DNA of 64,000 bases from Paraphysomonas bandaiensis. Its lineage: Eukaryota > Chrysophyceae. The notes under the pieces are model-generated. The model saw nothing but the letters and a program-made list of their open reading frames with translations, was not told where the DNA came from and searched no databases. This document shows positions 8,138 to 19,235 of the stretch, in pieces. Location of the stretch: contig CBFFRP010000407.1 in assembly GCA_965644295.1 (NCBI GenBank), positions 62,001-126,000 of the forward strand, written 5' to 3'. The position numbers and the translations under genes were made by a program. The stretch's first letter is position 1, and each line of letters opens with the position of its first letter.

Positions 8138-10893
8138 TTACCCAGTAGTGGGTGCTGATACTTGAATATTTCGCAACCAACGTGCAAGGTCCCTCTCATT
8201 GTCGTCATCTTCAACTGTTACTTTGACAGATAGATGATCTTCGAATTTGCTACCGTCGTAAAGACGCCATATATCGCCGATATCTTGAGGGGCACAAACA
8301 GGCCTACAAGTTGCATATGCCCAAGCATTGGTACTGTTTTTGCTGGCAGAAGGTTTGATGTGCCACTGGCCTTTGGCCTCCATATACTCCATCCAGCAGT
8401 CTTGCCCACCCCGTTTTTTGTATCGTACCCACCCATTACACAGCTCATCAGTTGGGTCAAACACACCATTAACTTGAGGAGCTACATTGCCAACAGCCCC
8501 TGATACAACTATTGGTTTCAGCTCTGGCATAACCACTACATCTGGCTGTTTGTCAAACAAAGCCCCATCGTACAAATGCCACACACTCTTCTTCTTTTGG
8601 GGAGCTATAGGGGTATTGTAAACAGCATACGCCCACGCATTTGTCGTTGCTTTGCTGGCATCAGGCTTTATATGCCACTGTTTCCGCTGTTCATTATATT
8701 CCATCCAGCAATCTTGACCACCCCGCTTACGATATCTTACGAACCCTCCATAAACCTCATCACAAGGGTCGAACACGCCGTTCACCTGGTGCATACACGA
8801 TCCCACTGCTCCTCGAATGCATATGGGTATAGGTTCAGCTATTGCAATGACATTGTCTTGTTTATCAAACCGGCTTCCATCATATAAATGCCATGGAGTT
8901 CCCTTTTGCTTATCTGGAGAACAGACTGGTTTGCATACCATATATGCCCACGCATTCGTACTGTTCTTGCTAGCAGATGGTTTTATGTGCCACTGACCGC
9001 GTACCTCTGAGTACTCCATCCAGCAGTCTTGTCCACCTCGTTTTCTGTACCGAATCCACCCCCCACACTCTTCGTTCGTCGGATCGAATACACCATTTAC
9101 TTGTTGAGTACAGGTCCCAGTGGCTCCACGCACAAGAATACTCTCATATACACGACATACTTTCATGTTAGGTTGTTCCGGAAACTCAGTGCCATTGAAT
9201 ACGTGCCATGGAGTTGTAATAAGATCTGGAGATACACATCCACTCACAGCATATGCCCATGCGTTTACAGTTCCTTTGCTTTCTGCTTTTTTGATGTGCC
9301 AGTGGCCACGAGTAGAATTATACTCCATCCAATTGTTCTGCCCTCCTCGTTTTATGTACCGACAAAAATTATCACATATTTCCTCAACCGGGTCATATAT
9401 TCCGTTGATATCATGTGCACGATCTCCCGAACAGCCACTAACTCTTAAAGGCTGCAGACGTAAAATACCAATGCTGCAAGTACCAATAATATCCGCACTA
9501 GGGCGGAATGTAGTAGATCGCTTGGTCGGACTTTCATCTGTTGATTTTAGGATACTAACTGGAACACCAGAAATTTTGTACCCTGAAATTGAAACATTAC
9601 TTCAAAATGAAGAAACTAAATAACAACTGTCCACAGATTATAGAACATTATACAGATATATCTCAAACATCGCATACAAGATGTTTCAGTGAACATCCTG
9701 CTAATATGCATATCCACGGTGATGCACACATACAATAACACATAGACACCACTATAGCCGCTATATAGATACAACATATAACCTCGTAAGACAGAGGCAA
9801 TGATAGTGCGCAGATGTATATCGTGAACAGAAAAGATTCTAGAACTATGCCAAATCGCCACAATGACGTATGCGTACCAGAAAGTCGAGCGAATAGAACT
9901 CTAGCTTTAGGCAGTAACAGTATTCCCAGTTCTCGAAGTTCTTCCGGGCTATCACAAAGAGCCAAACACTCTCCATCTACCTGGTTGGATTTAAATATCG
10001 CCTTATAGTTGGATAGATTTAAATGATCTAGTACATATCCAACATCTTCAGATGAGAGGTCACGGAGTGCTTTCACTCCTCCATCAGCAATTTGCCCACT
10101 GTGAGACGGTTGTGTGGTCTCCTCTTGTTTTTCAGGCACTTCTGTTGACCGCTGAATAACCGCCATGACTCGAGTATAAAGTTCCTCTGTGCGGTCCTCA
10201 AGGTAAGCCGTGTTATCAACATCGCCAGTCATATCTACAATGCGCCGTCCAGAAAGTACCCTGCCGATATCTCCTACCCATTCCTCTGGCGACGCACATA
10301 ACTCTGTGTCTATCACCACAGGTATGATACTACTAACTGTTTTTTCGCGAGCAGCGTATGTAAACTCCAGTTTACAAGGGTTCATCGCATCGCAGCTTTC
10401 TACTCTAGATACATACCCTTTGGACAAAAATATGACAACACACAAACAATTGTCTATGCCTTTTCTAATTGATGACATTAAATTTTCCTGTGTAACACAA
10501 TCAGCTGAATGTTTCCGGACGAATAAAAGCCTGCAATGACAGACAGCGAATTACCTCTGAGGCGGAGTCGGTGTCTTGAAAGCAAGTGACCAGCCCCTTC
10601 TCCTTCAGCGCCTGTGTGACCCGTCTGACCCTCTCTGCCTCCATCTCATGACTAACATACACATCTATCCGGTTCAATTGAGCCATGAGAGCCTCTCGAG
10701 TGATCTTCCCTTCATTTGCAAGAGACATAAACCGCTTCTTATCAAACCGATCGCCAAGCAGCTCCTCCGCAGTGGTTTCATCCACTAGCGGGGGGATAAC
10801 GGCATCCGCAGGGCAGTCCATAGCACAACGATATCGATAGATGTCGTCTGCCTCTGATTGTGGTGAAGAAGATGAACTATAATATTGGCACAT
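8138..10893 (-). CDS. TIR-SAM protein with four C-terminal Trp/Gly-rich tandem repeats
   Basis: Three exons: 10893-10555, 10487-9878 and 9582-8138, about 797 aa. Residues ~75-200 form a TIR domain: strand RIDVYVSHE, then IDNCLCVVIFLS, then PCKLEF, then IIPVVID. The glutamate in CKLEF (about residue 154) is at the position of the catalytic Glu of NAD-cleaving TIRs such as SARM1. Residues ~258-315 form a SAM domain (DVGYVLDHLNL...LRELGI...). The last exon encodes four ~95-residue repeats built around GAxG...VNGVFDP, YRKRGGQDCWMEY, QWHIKP, NAWAYAV and WHLYDG. SAM domains oligomerise, and in SARM1 they assemble the TIR. The repeats are presumably a binding or sensing part, but I know no function for them. 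The stop codon lies inside a GGTAAGT donor, so the true C-terminus may differ. The gene is head-to-head with the OGT-like gene. Confidence 0.8.
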
Positions 10894-11343
10894 CTACAGC
10901 GCATGGCATGTTTAGCAGTATGTACAGTATCTACATGCATATATATATACAGTAGCTACATACTGCTGTACATGTACATATATACTGTACCGTAGGACGA
11001 GACCAGGAATACGTTGATTGGGCAAAATCCAGTTTTTCTTTGCATTCCACTTTTTGGGTTCTTTCTGTTCCCCCAGATAGGGCGAGGCACAGCAGTACGT
11101 CTGACCTACAGCGTATACTGTGGTATAGTTCGTACACGTCACTAGAATACGCTGGTATAATACGCTGATATAATACGCTGGTATAATACGCTGGTATAAT
11201 ACGCTGGTATAATACGCTGGTATAATACGCTGATCTCGCCCTCCTCTCTCGACATTCTCCTCAATGTAGTCCGACATATTAAGCAGTTCGGCCACCATAG
11301 AGCAGCATCCATGCAAGTGAGCGATATATAACTCCATCGGGTC
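10894..11343. promoter_or_regulatory. Shared 5' region of the TIR-SAM and OGT-like genes
   Basis: 450 bp between two divergent start codons. It contains TATATATAC near 10937-10946 and the 13-bp minisatellite described separately. Both promoters must lie here or in the first exons, so joint regulation is possible but not shown. Confidence 0.55.
11148..11234 (+). repeat. 13-bp minisatellite, about 6.7 units
   Basis: The unit is TACGCTGGTATAA. Units begin at 11148, 11161, 11174, 11187, 11200 and 11213, with a partial one at 11226. Only unit 2 and the last partial unit read GCTGAT instead of GCTGGT. Each unit contains TATAA. Confidence 0.95.
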
Positions 11344-14300
11344 ATGTCTCTCGGTAGATTGTTGCTGCGTATAGTGCTCCTGAGTCAACTGGCCTCTCTC
11401 TCTCTTCTGTCTCACCCCCTCACCCATCCGCTCTCGCAGGGACAGCAGCTGGACCCCACAGACTTTTTTAAGGGCTCCCAGCACCGACCGAAGTTAGAAA
11501 TCATTCATCCTGAGAACGGACAGGTACTGAACGACATCACATTAGATATCAAGATAGCGATCACAGGCTATGAGCTGCCGTCTCACTTTCACGATAGCAG
11601 TATATGCATCGCCATATCGACCGGAAGCAGTGAGGTTGGAGAGCAATGTTTTGACCAGTCAGCAGATTTGAGTTTTCATATAACGGGCTTGTCGCCTGGA
11701 TTTACGTATTCGATAAGAGTGCTGTTCTTGGAACGTGGAAAGACTATTGCCATGAGTGTTCGGAGCTTTCGAGTGGCTGGCATTGTGGGTGTACTGGATG
11801 ATCCAGAGCAAGCTGTTAGTATAGAAACTGCTCTTCAAGTGGCTGTGAAGCATCAAGTGAAAGGCTTACATATACAAGCTGAGAAGATATATAGAAATAT
11901 TTTAACTGAGAACCCACATCATGCGACGGCTCTACATTTGTTGGGTGTAGTCTTCATACAGAAAGGTATACTAGATTGTCTATTTGTGTTACGAGTAGAA
12001 ACCATTGTAATTTCTTTCCGTTATCTCCAGGGGAACATTCTCAGGCGATTCCTTATATTGAACAAGCCTTACATTCTAACAGTACTTTCGAAGACTTTCA
12101 CAATAATTTGGGAGAGTGCTATCGAGTTCTAGGTATACACACTATGAAAAACTGGGCCGGGTGTCGTTATGGCCTTAAATATATTGTGCATTCGATTTGT
12201 CGTTGCAGTTTCCTTCCATTATTTTGCACAATGAAATCTCTGGCGAATTTGTTGTGTATATTTTACTCTGCGTCAACTATTTCTTGTTACTGTGTGTATG
12301 CAGGCCGCATCAGTGAAGCCCAAGAAGAATTTCAGAAAGCACTGAAGTTGAATCCGGGTCTATTTACAGCTCTGTATAACCTTGGTTAGCGATTACTAGT
12401 GTGTTAGCTTATAAAGTGTTCTGCTTATTGCTGAAATCATGAACTGCACTTGTGTATTCTCGCACTTCCAGCTGAAATATATTTCTCTTCTTGTTGCATG
12501 CTGTGCTCTTTTTACTTTAGAGTAGGCGTAGTGGTAGTATATCGTACATTCTTGCCAACAAATTGTTTGTACGTCCAATAACTTATGCGTTATATACAGG
12601 TCTTATATATCAGCAGAACTTTAGACAGTTGGATCGTGCGATAGCGAGCTACAGACAGGTGTTGGAATTGGAGAGCCGTAACCCAGGTAGAGTTTCATAT
12701 GTATATACACGTCCTCCTCTGCAGTGTATAGTAGATGCCGTTATGGCTGGTGACGGTTGTTTTCTTGGACCGAAGCGGTTTTAATTGGCGACTATGAAAA
12801 ATACAGGAACTGTTCCGAGGGACACATTACGAGAGATAAAAATTAGAGAGTGTGACCTCATTGAGACGATGGAGATGAACGGAGAGTTTCCTCCTGGACA
12901 GGTATGTCTCTCCCTGACAATTTAACTGCAATTGTAAATTACTATTGAATCTTATAATTCAGTAATTGTTTAATGCGAAATTCAGGAAGAAGATGAATTA
13001 GAGTGTTGGCTGGAAGGACTTCAGATGTTTCCTGACAGTAGTACTATAAGCAATGAGCTAGGAAATACATATGTCGAGGTGAGTATATCCTGTTATATGT
13101 AGATCACTGCGTTTTTTACTGTCTTTGTATCATGCGGTTCTCGGCTTCTAGCGGGGTCTACTCAAGGAAGCGTTCGAGATGTATACTCTGGCAGCATCTC
13201 TAGGTGGGCATTAGGTTTATTTCATTTCCATACTCTACGCGAACTATAATGCTCCATACTGTATTACATTCCGTGAATATATTAATACTATTTCTATTAT
13301 TACCAGGACTTTTCATTGCGGAATTGAATAAAGCTAATGTACTTGAGATACAAGGGTTTACCGCTGAAGCAAGAGCATCATTCGAGGAGACATTAGTGAA
13401 GGCCGAGACCCAGGTATGTTTGTGGCTTATATATTATTGGTTGTATTAAGAAGATCGGCCGTCTCTTGCGCCATGTTACATATATTGTTTGCTTGCGTAA
13501 AACAATGTGCCATATATAATAGCGTCTACGTATGTGTACTTTGAGTTATATATTCTAACGGCAATGTCATACGTTCGTTTCATGTAGAGCTTACCCTCTT
13601 TTCACGTGTCTGTTCGAATGGCGACTGTGACACCTCGCATTTTACCGTCAACTGACTATGAGCTGAAAGACATACGTAATACAATTGAACGTGATATGGA
13701 TAAACTATTGTCATCCCCTGCTCCAAGGAATATAGATAACGCTCCGCCAACGAATTATGGATTTTCCACGGGGTTCTACTGGGCTTACCATGGTCATGGA
13801 AATTTGAATTTGAAGTCCAAAATGTATCGCCTGTATTTGCTTTACTGTCCTGCCTTGTCTAGAGGCTACTTTATCGACCCTGTGACGGGGACTCATAATG
13901 CATCACCAGATAGCGATGATATACAAGACGAAAGTACTGATACAGCTATTGCCCAAGCTCGTAATGTAGCAGATAGTGCTAATGCGGAAGGATGGGGATT
14001 CATTGATGATCATACGCAACTCTTTGATGGTACAGGACAAAGTGATCAAACTTTCAATTCTACTGATAATCATTCATTGGCCCTTGAAAGCACATCAGAG
14101 AATGGAACAAGGTTAATTCGAATAGGATTTGCATCAAGATATTTCTTTATTCACCCTGTTGGAATCATGTATGAGCGAGTGATAAAAGAATTATCGCAAG
14201 CAGGGCATTTAGTATATCTGTTTTTTATAGATGGGTACTACGCTCCTGAAAACGATGCGGTATCTCAAGCAATTCGATCATATGCCCATAAAGTTCTCGT

Positions 14301-15561
14301 GCCACTTGCTGATGTGTCCGTGTTCGTAAAGACAGTACGAGACGAGGAGTTAGATGTGTTAATATACACTGACCTTGGCCTTGACCCGGTGCCGTTTTTT
14401 TCCGCATTTGCTCGACTAGCTCCGATTCAAGTAACTACATTAGGATTTCCAGATACATCTGGCATGGCCTCTGTTAACTACTTCATATCAGGGGATATTG
14501 AAATTTCAAATGCAGAGCTTAGTTATAGTGAGACTCTTATAAAAATGCCTCATATGGGGGTCTGCTTTGAAGATCGGTACGTTTGTTGTTATGACTCTGT
14601 ATCATTGTTCCGTTTTTAGTAGGCACATGAAAATAATTCCTTGTGTGCGACTTCCTTTTAATTTTATGTTGCTTAGGTACTTTGACTATGCTGTTACTCT
14701 ACAGAATCACCGCACTATGCTTCTTGAACGAGCGAAATATATAGAGTCCATAGGTAGCTGCCAAAATCTCTATATGAATATCTATTTGTAAATGTGTATT
14801 ACAAACTATTTGTGTGTATATATATAGGTCGCAATAAATGAGTTGTTGATTATTTCGTCGTGTAGTGGCAGTATCATAGCCCGATATACATGTTTTACGG
14901 ACGTGGTTAAAATGAATTATTCTATGATCTTACAGGTGTTCCACGAGCTGCACATTTATATGTCATTGGCCAGCCTCTGTATGTGATGCACCCATCATTT
15001 GATGAGGTTATTACTCGTATTCTGCTGCAAGATAAGCTGGCCTATGTGATTTTTTTAGACCGCCCTGGGAAGACCTCATGGCAGAATCTATTCCGTAACA
15101 GATTAATTGGAAAGTTTTCCGAAGAAACTAGTAAACGATTATTCTTTCATACTGATTTATCAAATGCCGGGTATTTTAAAGCCATCGCCGCAGCTCATGT
15201 AGTGCTGGACCCGTTTCCGTCTTCTGATTATACTCCATCATTCTATGCCCTGGCAATTGGGGTGCCCGTGATCACCATGCCGTCAAGGAGGATTATTGGA
15301 AGAATGACATATTCACTGTATCGCACAATTGGCTACGAAGGACTGGTAGTGAAGACGGCTTTGGAGTACAGTACTCTCGCTCTGAGCATTGCACACAAAC
15401 CTAAAGAGCGGGCAATGCACTCAGAAAAAATCATGTCTTCCAGACACCTCCTCTTTGATTGTTTTCATGTGGTCAGTAATTGGAATCAGTTTTTCCGGAG
15501 GGCCGTTGCGGAGTCCAAACACCCTCGACTGCGCAAACAGACTCTAATTGTACCCGAGTAA
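11344..15561 (+). CDS. GT41/O-GlcNAc-transferase-like glycosyltransferase with signal peptide and TPRs
   Basis: Eleven exons: 11344-11965, 12031-12132, 12304-12384, 12600-12686, 12807-12901, 12986-13078, 13152-13203, 13307-13413, 13588-14576, 14677-14753, 14936-15561; about 976 aa. Order: a hydrophobic N-terminus typical of a signal peptide (~1-23), a beta-sandwich-like domain (~50-150), TPR helices (~160-410, e.g. LHLLGV, FHNNLGECYRVLG, ALYNLG), then the OGT/SPINDLY catalytic region. That region has RIGFASRYFFIHPVG (~600, His at the usual active-site position), the LDPVPFFSAFARLAPIQ and PDTSG blocks, and IGVPVITMP (~875). The usual GxTT motif before it reads SDYTPS here, so donor binding may differ. 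Known GT41 enzymes glycosylate Ser/Thr in cytosol and nucleus; a signal peptide would instead put this one in the secretory pathway. Most introns are small with GT-AG ends. Confidence 0.85.
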
Positions 15562-15977
15562 CGCAGTGAACAGAGACTCAATGCTGCATCAACGGAGAGT
15601 TTTATGCCAACACTCTATAAACACACAATAGAGAACGAAATCGAGTTCATATTGTGTTTCCAGTTATGAGTTTACTCTCACGTATATATTAATAAAAAAC
15701 GATTAACGTTCTATGCAGGAACTCTTGAAATGATAGTGCAACTTGAATTATCATGTTGTCTCCTCATAGCACCGAGACAATTAACACAACATTAACATGC
15801 TGGCCATACAGCTGCAGTACCCTAAAACCTTATGAAGTAACTTTGTACAGCAATAACTTCTTCTACTACGGTACACATAGTCTTTCGTAAAACAGAACTC
15901 AATATAAAAGCATTATTATATATATTATTATATAGTCAATAATGACTGTTTAACTATTCGATTAGGGTTAGTACGAC

Positions 15978-16020
15978 AAAAGATTGTGCTTTGATAAGAA
16001 ACAAGCTGTGGTAGCTGAAC
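15978..16020 (+). repeat. Short dispersed repeat R3, copy 1
   Basis: The stretch around ATTGTGCTTTGATAA.AAACAA and GTGGTAGCTGAAC recurs at 17027-17068 with a few mismatches, about 1 kb downstream and in the same orientation. The sequence beyond it diverges quickly. Confidence 0.7.
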
Positions 16021-17026
16021 TCATAGGTACATAGGTCATAGGTACCAGCAGGGCTGCGTAATAATTGCAATTATAATTGCTCGCTGGAAGGTTGCAATTA
16101 GTATATGGACATAATATAGTAGAATTAGAACTTGGAAAACATTAAGGAAGATAACCATTTATTGCCTTTAATAGCCATCACCCTGTATGGCTATTATAAT
16201 ATTAATATGGTGGGAAAGTTGGTCCCTCATTTTGAATTTCTTAACATTTTGAAAAGTACTGTTTCTTTTTTGTACGGCTGATTACGTTTCTTCAGCTCTT
16301 GATCTTGAATTACAAGACTAAGTTCAGCTCGATCCATAGTGTAGTACCCATCTACTATCTACTGTAGTTTGAAGATACCTCTATAAGTAGTTTGGCAATC
16401 ATATTCTTACCGATCCTGCCTTACAGAATACAGGATTGATTGAAGTTTACTTCGAACTGGACGTGCAGCGGTGTGGACATGGTATTATCAGGGCCTTTTA
16501 CTGTTTTCTACAGTCGAAAACATGGATACATTTACCGTTTTGGTCATACGTAATTTCAGCATTATAATTTACAATACTGTGTGTATCATTAATTTAGAAA
16601 TGTATGACAACTTTACACCAGGTTTACACCCAACGTGTGCAAACAGCTCCGCACTCTGAAAAATGCAAGCTAATTGAAGAGAGATGACTTGGCATGTGCT
16701 TCTGTGAAAAATGACACTCGATGGGGTTCCATACTTACCATGCTCCAAAGATTTTAGGAGCTACCAGAAGATCTGGGTAGGTGCAGTTTTCTCACATTGT
16801 ATTTAACGTATTCTACAGTTCTATCTCTTAGAGAAATATGTGTATTCCAAAACAGTAAGACACAGTATATGGAGTATATGATGGAGAAATATATCAGCAT
16901 CGGAGTAGGTCGTAGTTTGTAGTAAATATTATCATGGAGGGTAGTATCATCACATGACATGAATTCTAGACGATAATATGAATACATGTTTCGACGCTCA
17001 GGTATCATAATCAACTTTGTACTACT

Positions 17027-17068
17027 AAAGATTGTGCTTTGATAATAAACAAACTGTGGTAGCTGAAC
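17027..17068 (+). repeat. Short dispersed repeat R3, copy 2
   Basis: Direct repeat of 15978-16020. The nature of the repeat is unknown. Confidence 0.7.
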
Positions 17069-17411
17069 CACAGGTACTAAGTCGAGCTCTCTTGTTTGCT
17101 GACGTCGGCGCAATCCAGAACACGCTGTGCAAAGTCAGTTTCTTCACTTTGTACGAAGTGTTATGCATTCAGGAGATAAAACGCATAGACTTTTAAGGTG
17201 TACTTCATGCGAGCTGTTTAACATACTCTCGACATTCTAATAATAACTCTAGTTACCAAACTCTGAAGTTTCTTCCACACGGAAAGAATAAGTATGTAGT
17301 ATATACATATTTCTACCATGATACCAATATGTTGTAAAGTATAAACGTCACAAATAAAACTATATCCATTGAACATGACTGCGACATTATAATCGATTCC
17401 AAGTATTGTGT

Positions 17412-17427
17412 GGTGTTAATAAACACC
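17412..17427 (-). terminator. Histone 3' stem-loop of H2A
   Basis: Read on the minus strand it is GGTGTTTATTAACACC: six-base-pair stem GGTGTT/AACACC with loop TATT, about 34 nt after the H2A stop. It matches the 16-nt replication-dependent histone stem-loop pattern, with a G-C pair replacing the usual Y-R at the fourth stem position. The H2B gene has the same stem. Such loops are bound by SLBP and replace a poly(A) tail. Confidence 0.85.
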
Positions 17428-17460
17428 TATTTTGTTTAGTTTTGAAATAACCGACTGCAC

Positions 17461-17841
17461 TTAAGCCTTGGCCTGAGACTTCTTGGGGAGGAGCACATTG
17501 TGGATGTTGGGGAGGACACCACCCTGAGAGATGGTGACGCCGCCCAAAAGCTTATTGAGCTCCTCGTCATTGCGAACAGCCAGCTGAATGTGGCGAGGGA
17601 TGATGCGGGTCTTCTTGTTGTCCCTGGCAGCGTTACCAGCAAGCTCAAGAATCTCAGCAGTGAGGTACTCAAGCACAGAGGCAAGGTAGACGGGAGCACC
17701 AGCACCAACTCTGGGAGCATATCGACCCTTCTTCAGGTATCTGCCGATACGGCCAACTGGGAACTGAAGACCAGCCTTGGCTGATGAAGAGGTAGATTTC
17801 TTGCCGGCACCACGGCCAGATTTTCCAGTCTTTGCAGGCAT
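17461..17841 (-). CDS. H2A: Histone H2A (canonical, no intron)
   Basis: 126 aa, single exon. The core is fully recognisable: [52 protein letters not shown] and the C-terminal [12 protein letters not shown]. It pairs with H2B in the nucleosome. The C-terminus ends SQAKA, so it does not have the SQ(E/D)-hydrophobic end used for DNA-damage phosphorylation in H2A.X-type proteins. The lack of introns and the 3' stem-loop fit a replication-dependent histone. It is divergent from H2B with a 286-bp spacer. Confidence 0.97.
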   Translation of the reverse strand: MPAKTGKSGRGAGKKSTSSSAKAGLQFPVGRIGRYLKKGRYAPRVGAGAPVYLASVLEYLTAEILELAGNAARDNKKTRIIPRHIQLAVRNDEELNKLLGGVTISQGGVLPNIHNVLLPKKSQAKA

Positions 17842-18127
17842 TATTGATTATTGGTAGGTTTCAATTAGTGTTACTCTGAGAAGAGATGAGATTTAATTGT
17901 GATGACTCGCCACTTCTTTGGGTTCAAATTATGTGTGATGACTGACTGCTCAAGATGCGTTTTTTTGGAGATGCTATAACATCCTCATCATCAGCAGATA
18001 GAGATGCTCAAATCTGACTCCTCAAGATATGATGTTTTTGAAAGTTGTATTTTTTGGGTCTGGGATCAACACTGAGCTTCCTTCAAAATTAATTCTCATT
18101 TGAAATCGATTAATTTGAAATACCAAA
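17842..18127. promoter_or_regulatory. Bidirectional H2A/H2B promoter
   Basis: 286 bp between the two start codons. A motif GACT(G/C)CTCAAGAT followed by a T-rich stretch occurs twice, near 17941 and 18017, in the same orientation. It is a candidate shared element. No classical TATA box is obvious. Confidence 0.65.
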
Positions 18128-18481
18128 ATGGCTAAGACTCCTGGAAAGAAGAGCGTAAAGGCTCCCGCCAAGAAGGCTGCTGGCAAAGGCCACAAGAAGA
18201 GGGTGGAGAGCTACTCTTCTTACGTGTACAAGGTGCTTAAGCAGGTTCACCCTGAGACTGGTATCTCCAAGAGAGGAATGTCTATCATGAACTCTTTTGT
18301 CAACGATATCTTCGAGAGAATCGCTTCTGAGGCTTCTCGTCTTGCTCGTTACAACAAGAAGTCTACTCTGTCCTCTAGAGAGATTCAGACTGCAGTTCGT
18401 CTCATGCTCCCTGGTGAGCTCGCCAAGCACGCCGTCTCTGAGGGTACCAAGGCCGTCACTAAGTTCACTTCTTCCGCTTAA
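18128..18481 (+). CDS. H2B: Histone H2B (no intron)
   Basis: 117 aa, single exon. A Lys/Ala-rich tail is followed by the core with [59 protein letters not shown] and [15 protein letters not shown]. The Lys of AVTKF is at the conserved ubiquitination site. The SKRGMSIM wording is like that of stramenopile and related protist H2Bs rather than animal ones. A histone stem-loop lies 34 nt after the stop. Confidence 0.97.
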   Translation: MAKTPGKKSVKAPAKKAAGKGHKKRVESYSSYVYKVLKQVHPETGISKRGMSIMNSFVNDIFERIASEASRLARYNKKSTLSSREIQTAVRLMLPGELAKHAVSEGTKAVTKFTSSA

Positions 18482-18514
18482 GTGTGTGTATTGACGCAAC
18501 TCAAAATAAAAATA

Positions 18515-18530
18515 GGTGTTTATCAACACC
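18515..18530 (+). terminator. Histone 3' stem-loop of H2B
   Basis: GGTGTTTATCAACACC: stem GGTGTT/AACACC, loop TATC. The same stem occurs after H2A with loop TATT. The position, 34 nt after the stop codon, suits replication-dependent histone mRNA 3' processing. Confidence 0.88.
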
Positions 18531-18693
18531 ACATTTTGATGGATACCTGTAGCATATTTGTGTTACAATATATGCAGTTGATGTTGCGAAGTATTCATCG
18601 GTAATTGTTTAGCTATTTTACTATTGGTAGCAGTAGGTGTATGTATGCGATGGTACTTGCAAAGATCATTATCAAATATGTATTCTGTACTTA

Positions 18694-19235
18694 TGATGAA
18701 TGTGAACAGTTGTAGTCGCTCGAAAGCTTTCTTATTGTTTTAATTAGCATCATCACATTTACATACACTGCTCTTAACCTCTGCTAGTGCACCTGATTGA
18801 ATGATGCGTGTATTGTGTATGATATGAGGTACACAATATCTTCATAAGCACAATGTAACCCTGAAAGAACTGGATGCCACTGCCCTTGCTTTACCATATA
18901 TACAGCATCCCATCAGATATAGCACTTCAATTCTCCTGAAATATTCTTGAAGTTGTTTCGGAGTCATGGTTATGAAGGTAGGTGGCTTGTACTGACATCA
19001 CTATGATCTTCTACAGAGTCGAAGGATGGAATATAACTTGGAGTGTTTAATGATCAGCTTTGGATAGCTGACTCATCACTGTGGTTTATCTATAACTCTA
19101 TAATATAATGAAATCACATACAAATGACTGTCAATATCATAATGAAGATACAAGTGAGCTTCCGTTGAGCCGAATATGAAGTTGAATGTCTATATTTGCC
19201 CGGTGCTAATATGCGCTCTGTTGAGCCCAAGTCAG
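18694..19235 (+). repeat. Dispersed repeat R2, copy a
   Basis: Marker words in order: GAACAGTTGTAGTCG, TTAATTAGCATCATCACA, AACCTCTGCTAGTGC, CCTGAAAGAACTGG, TTCTTGAAGTTGTTTCG, CGAAGGATGGAATATAACTTG, CATACAAATGACTGTCAATATCA, GAAGTTGAATGTCTATA, TTGAGCCC. The same series occurs inverted at 19535-20090 and direct at 20456-21015, 50531-50790 (truncated) and 52053-52545. No coding frame is shared between copies. Confidence 0.85.

Larger units (their letters stand above)
15562..17411. other. Intergenic region, no gene seen, one short repeat pair
   Basis: AT-rich. AATAAAAAAC near 15690 may serve polyadenylation of the OGT-like gene. Several short open frames on both strands lack protein-like composition. 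A ~42-bp repeat pair is listed separately. Confidence 0.5.

Noticed and set aside
8218-9623. Plus-strand open frames over the tandem repeats of the TIR-SAM gene
   Set aside because: They are antisense to a repeat-coding exon. Their similarity to one another simply mirrors the coding repeats.
10912-11484. 190-codon minus-strand open frame through the minisatellite
   Set aside because: It is antisense to the start of the OGT-like gene and owes its length to the stop-free 13-bp repeat. It has no motif or splice support.
16754-17113. 119-codon minus-strand frame upstream of the histones
   Set aside because: Composition is that of AT-rich non-coding DNA (many Tyr, Ile, Ser). It has no motif and part of it lies in repeat R3.
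17900-17935. GGGTTCAAAT as a tRNA T-arm
   Set aside because: No matching acceptor stem or D-arm lies nearby, and it sits in the histone promoter.
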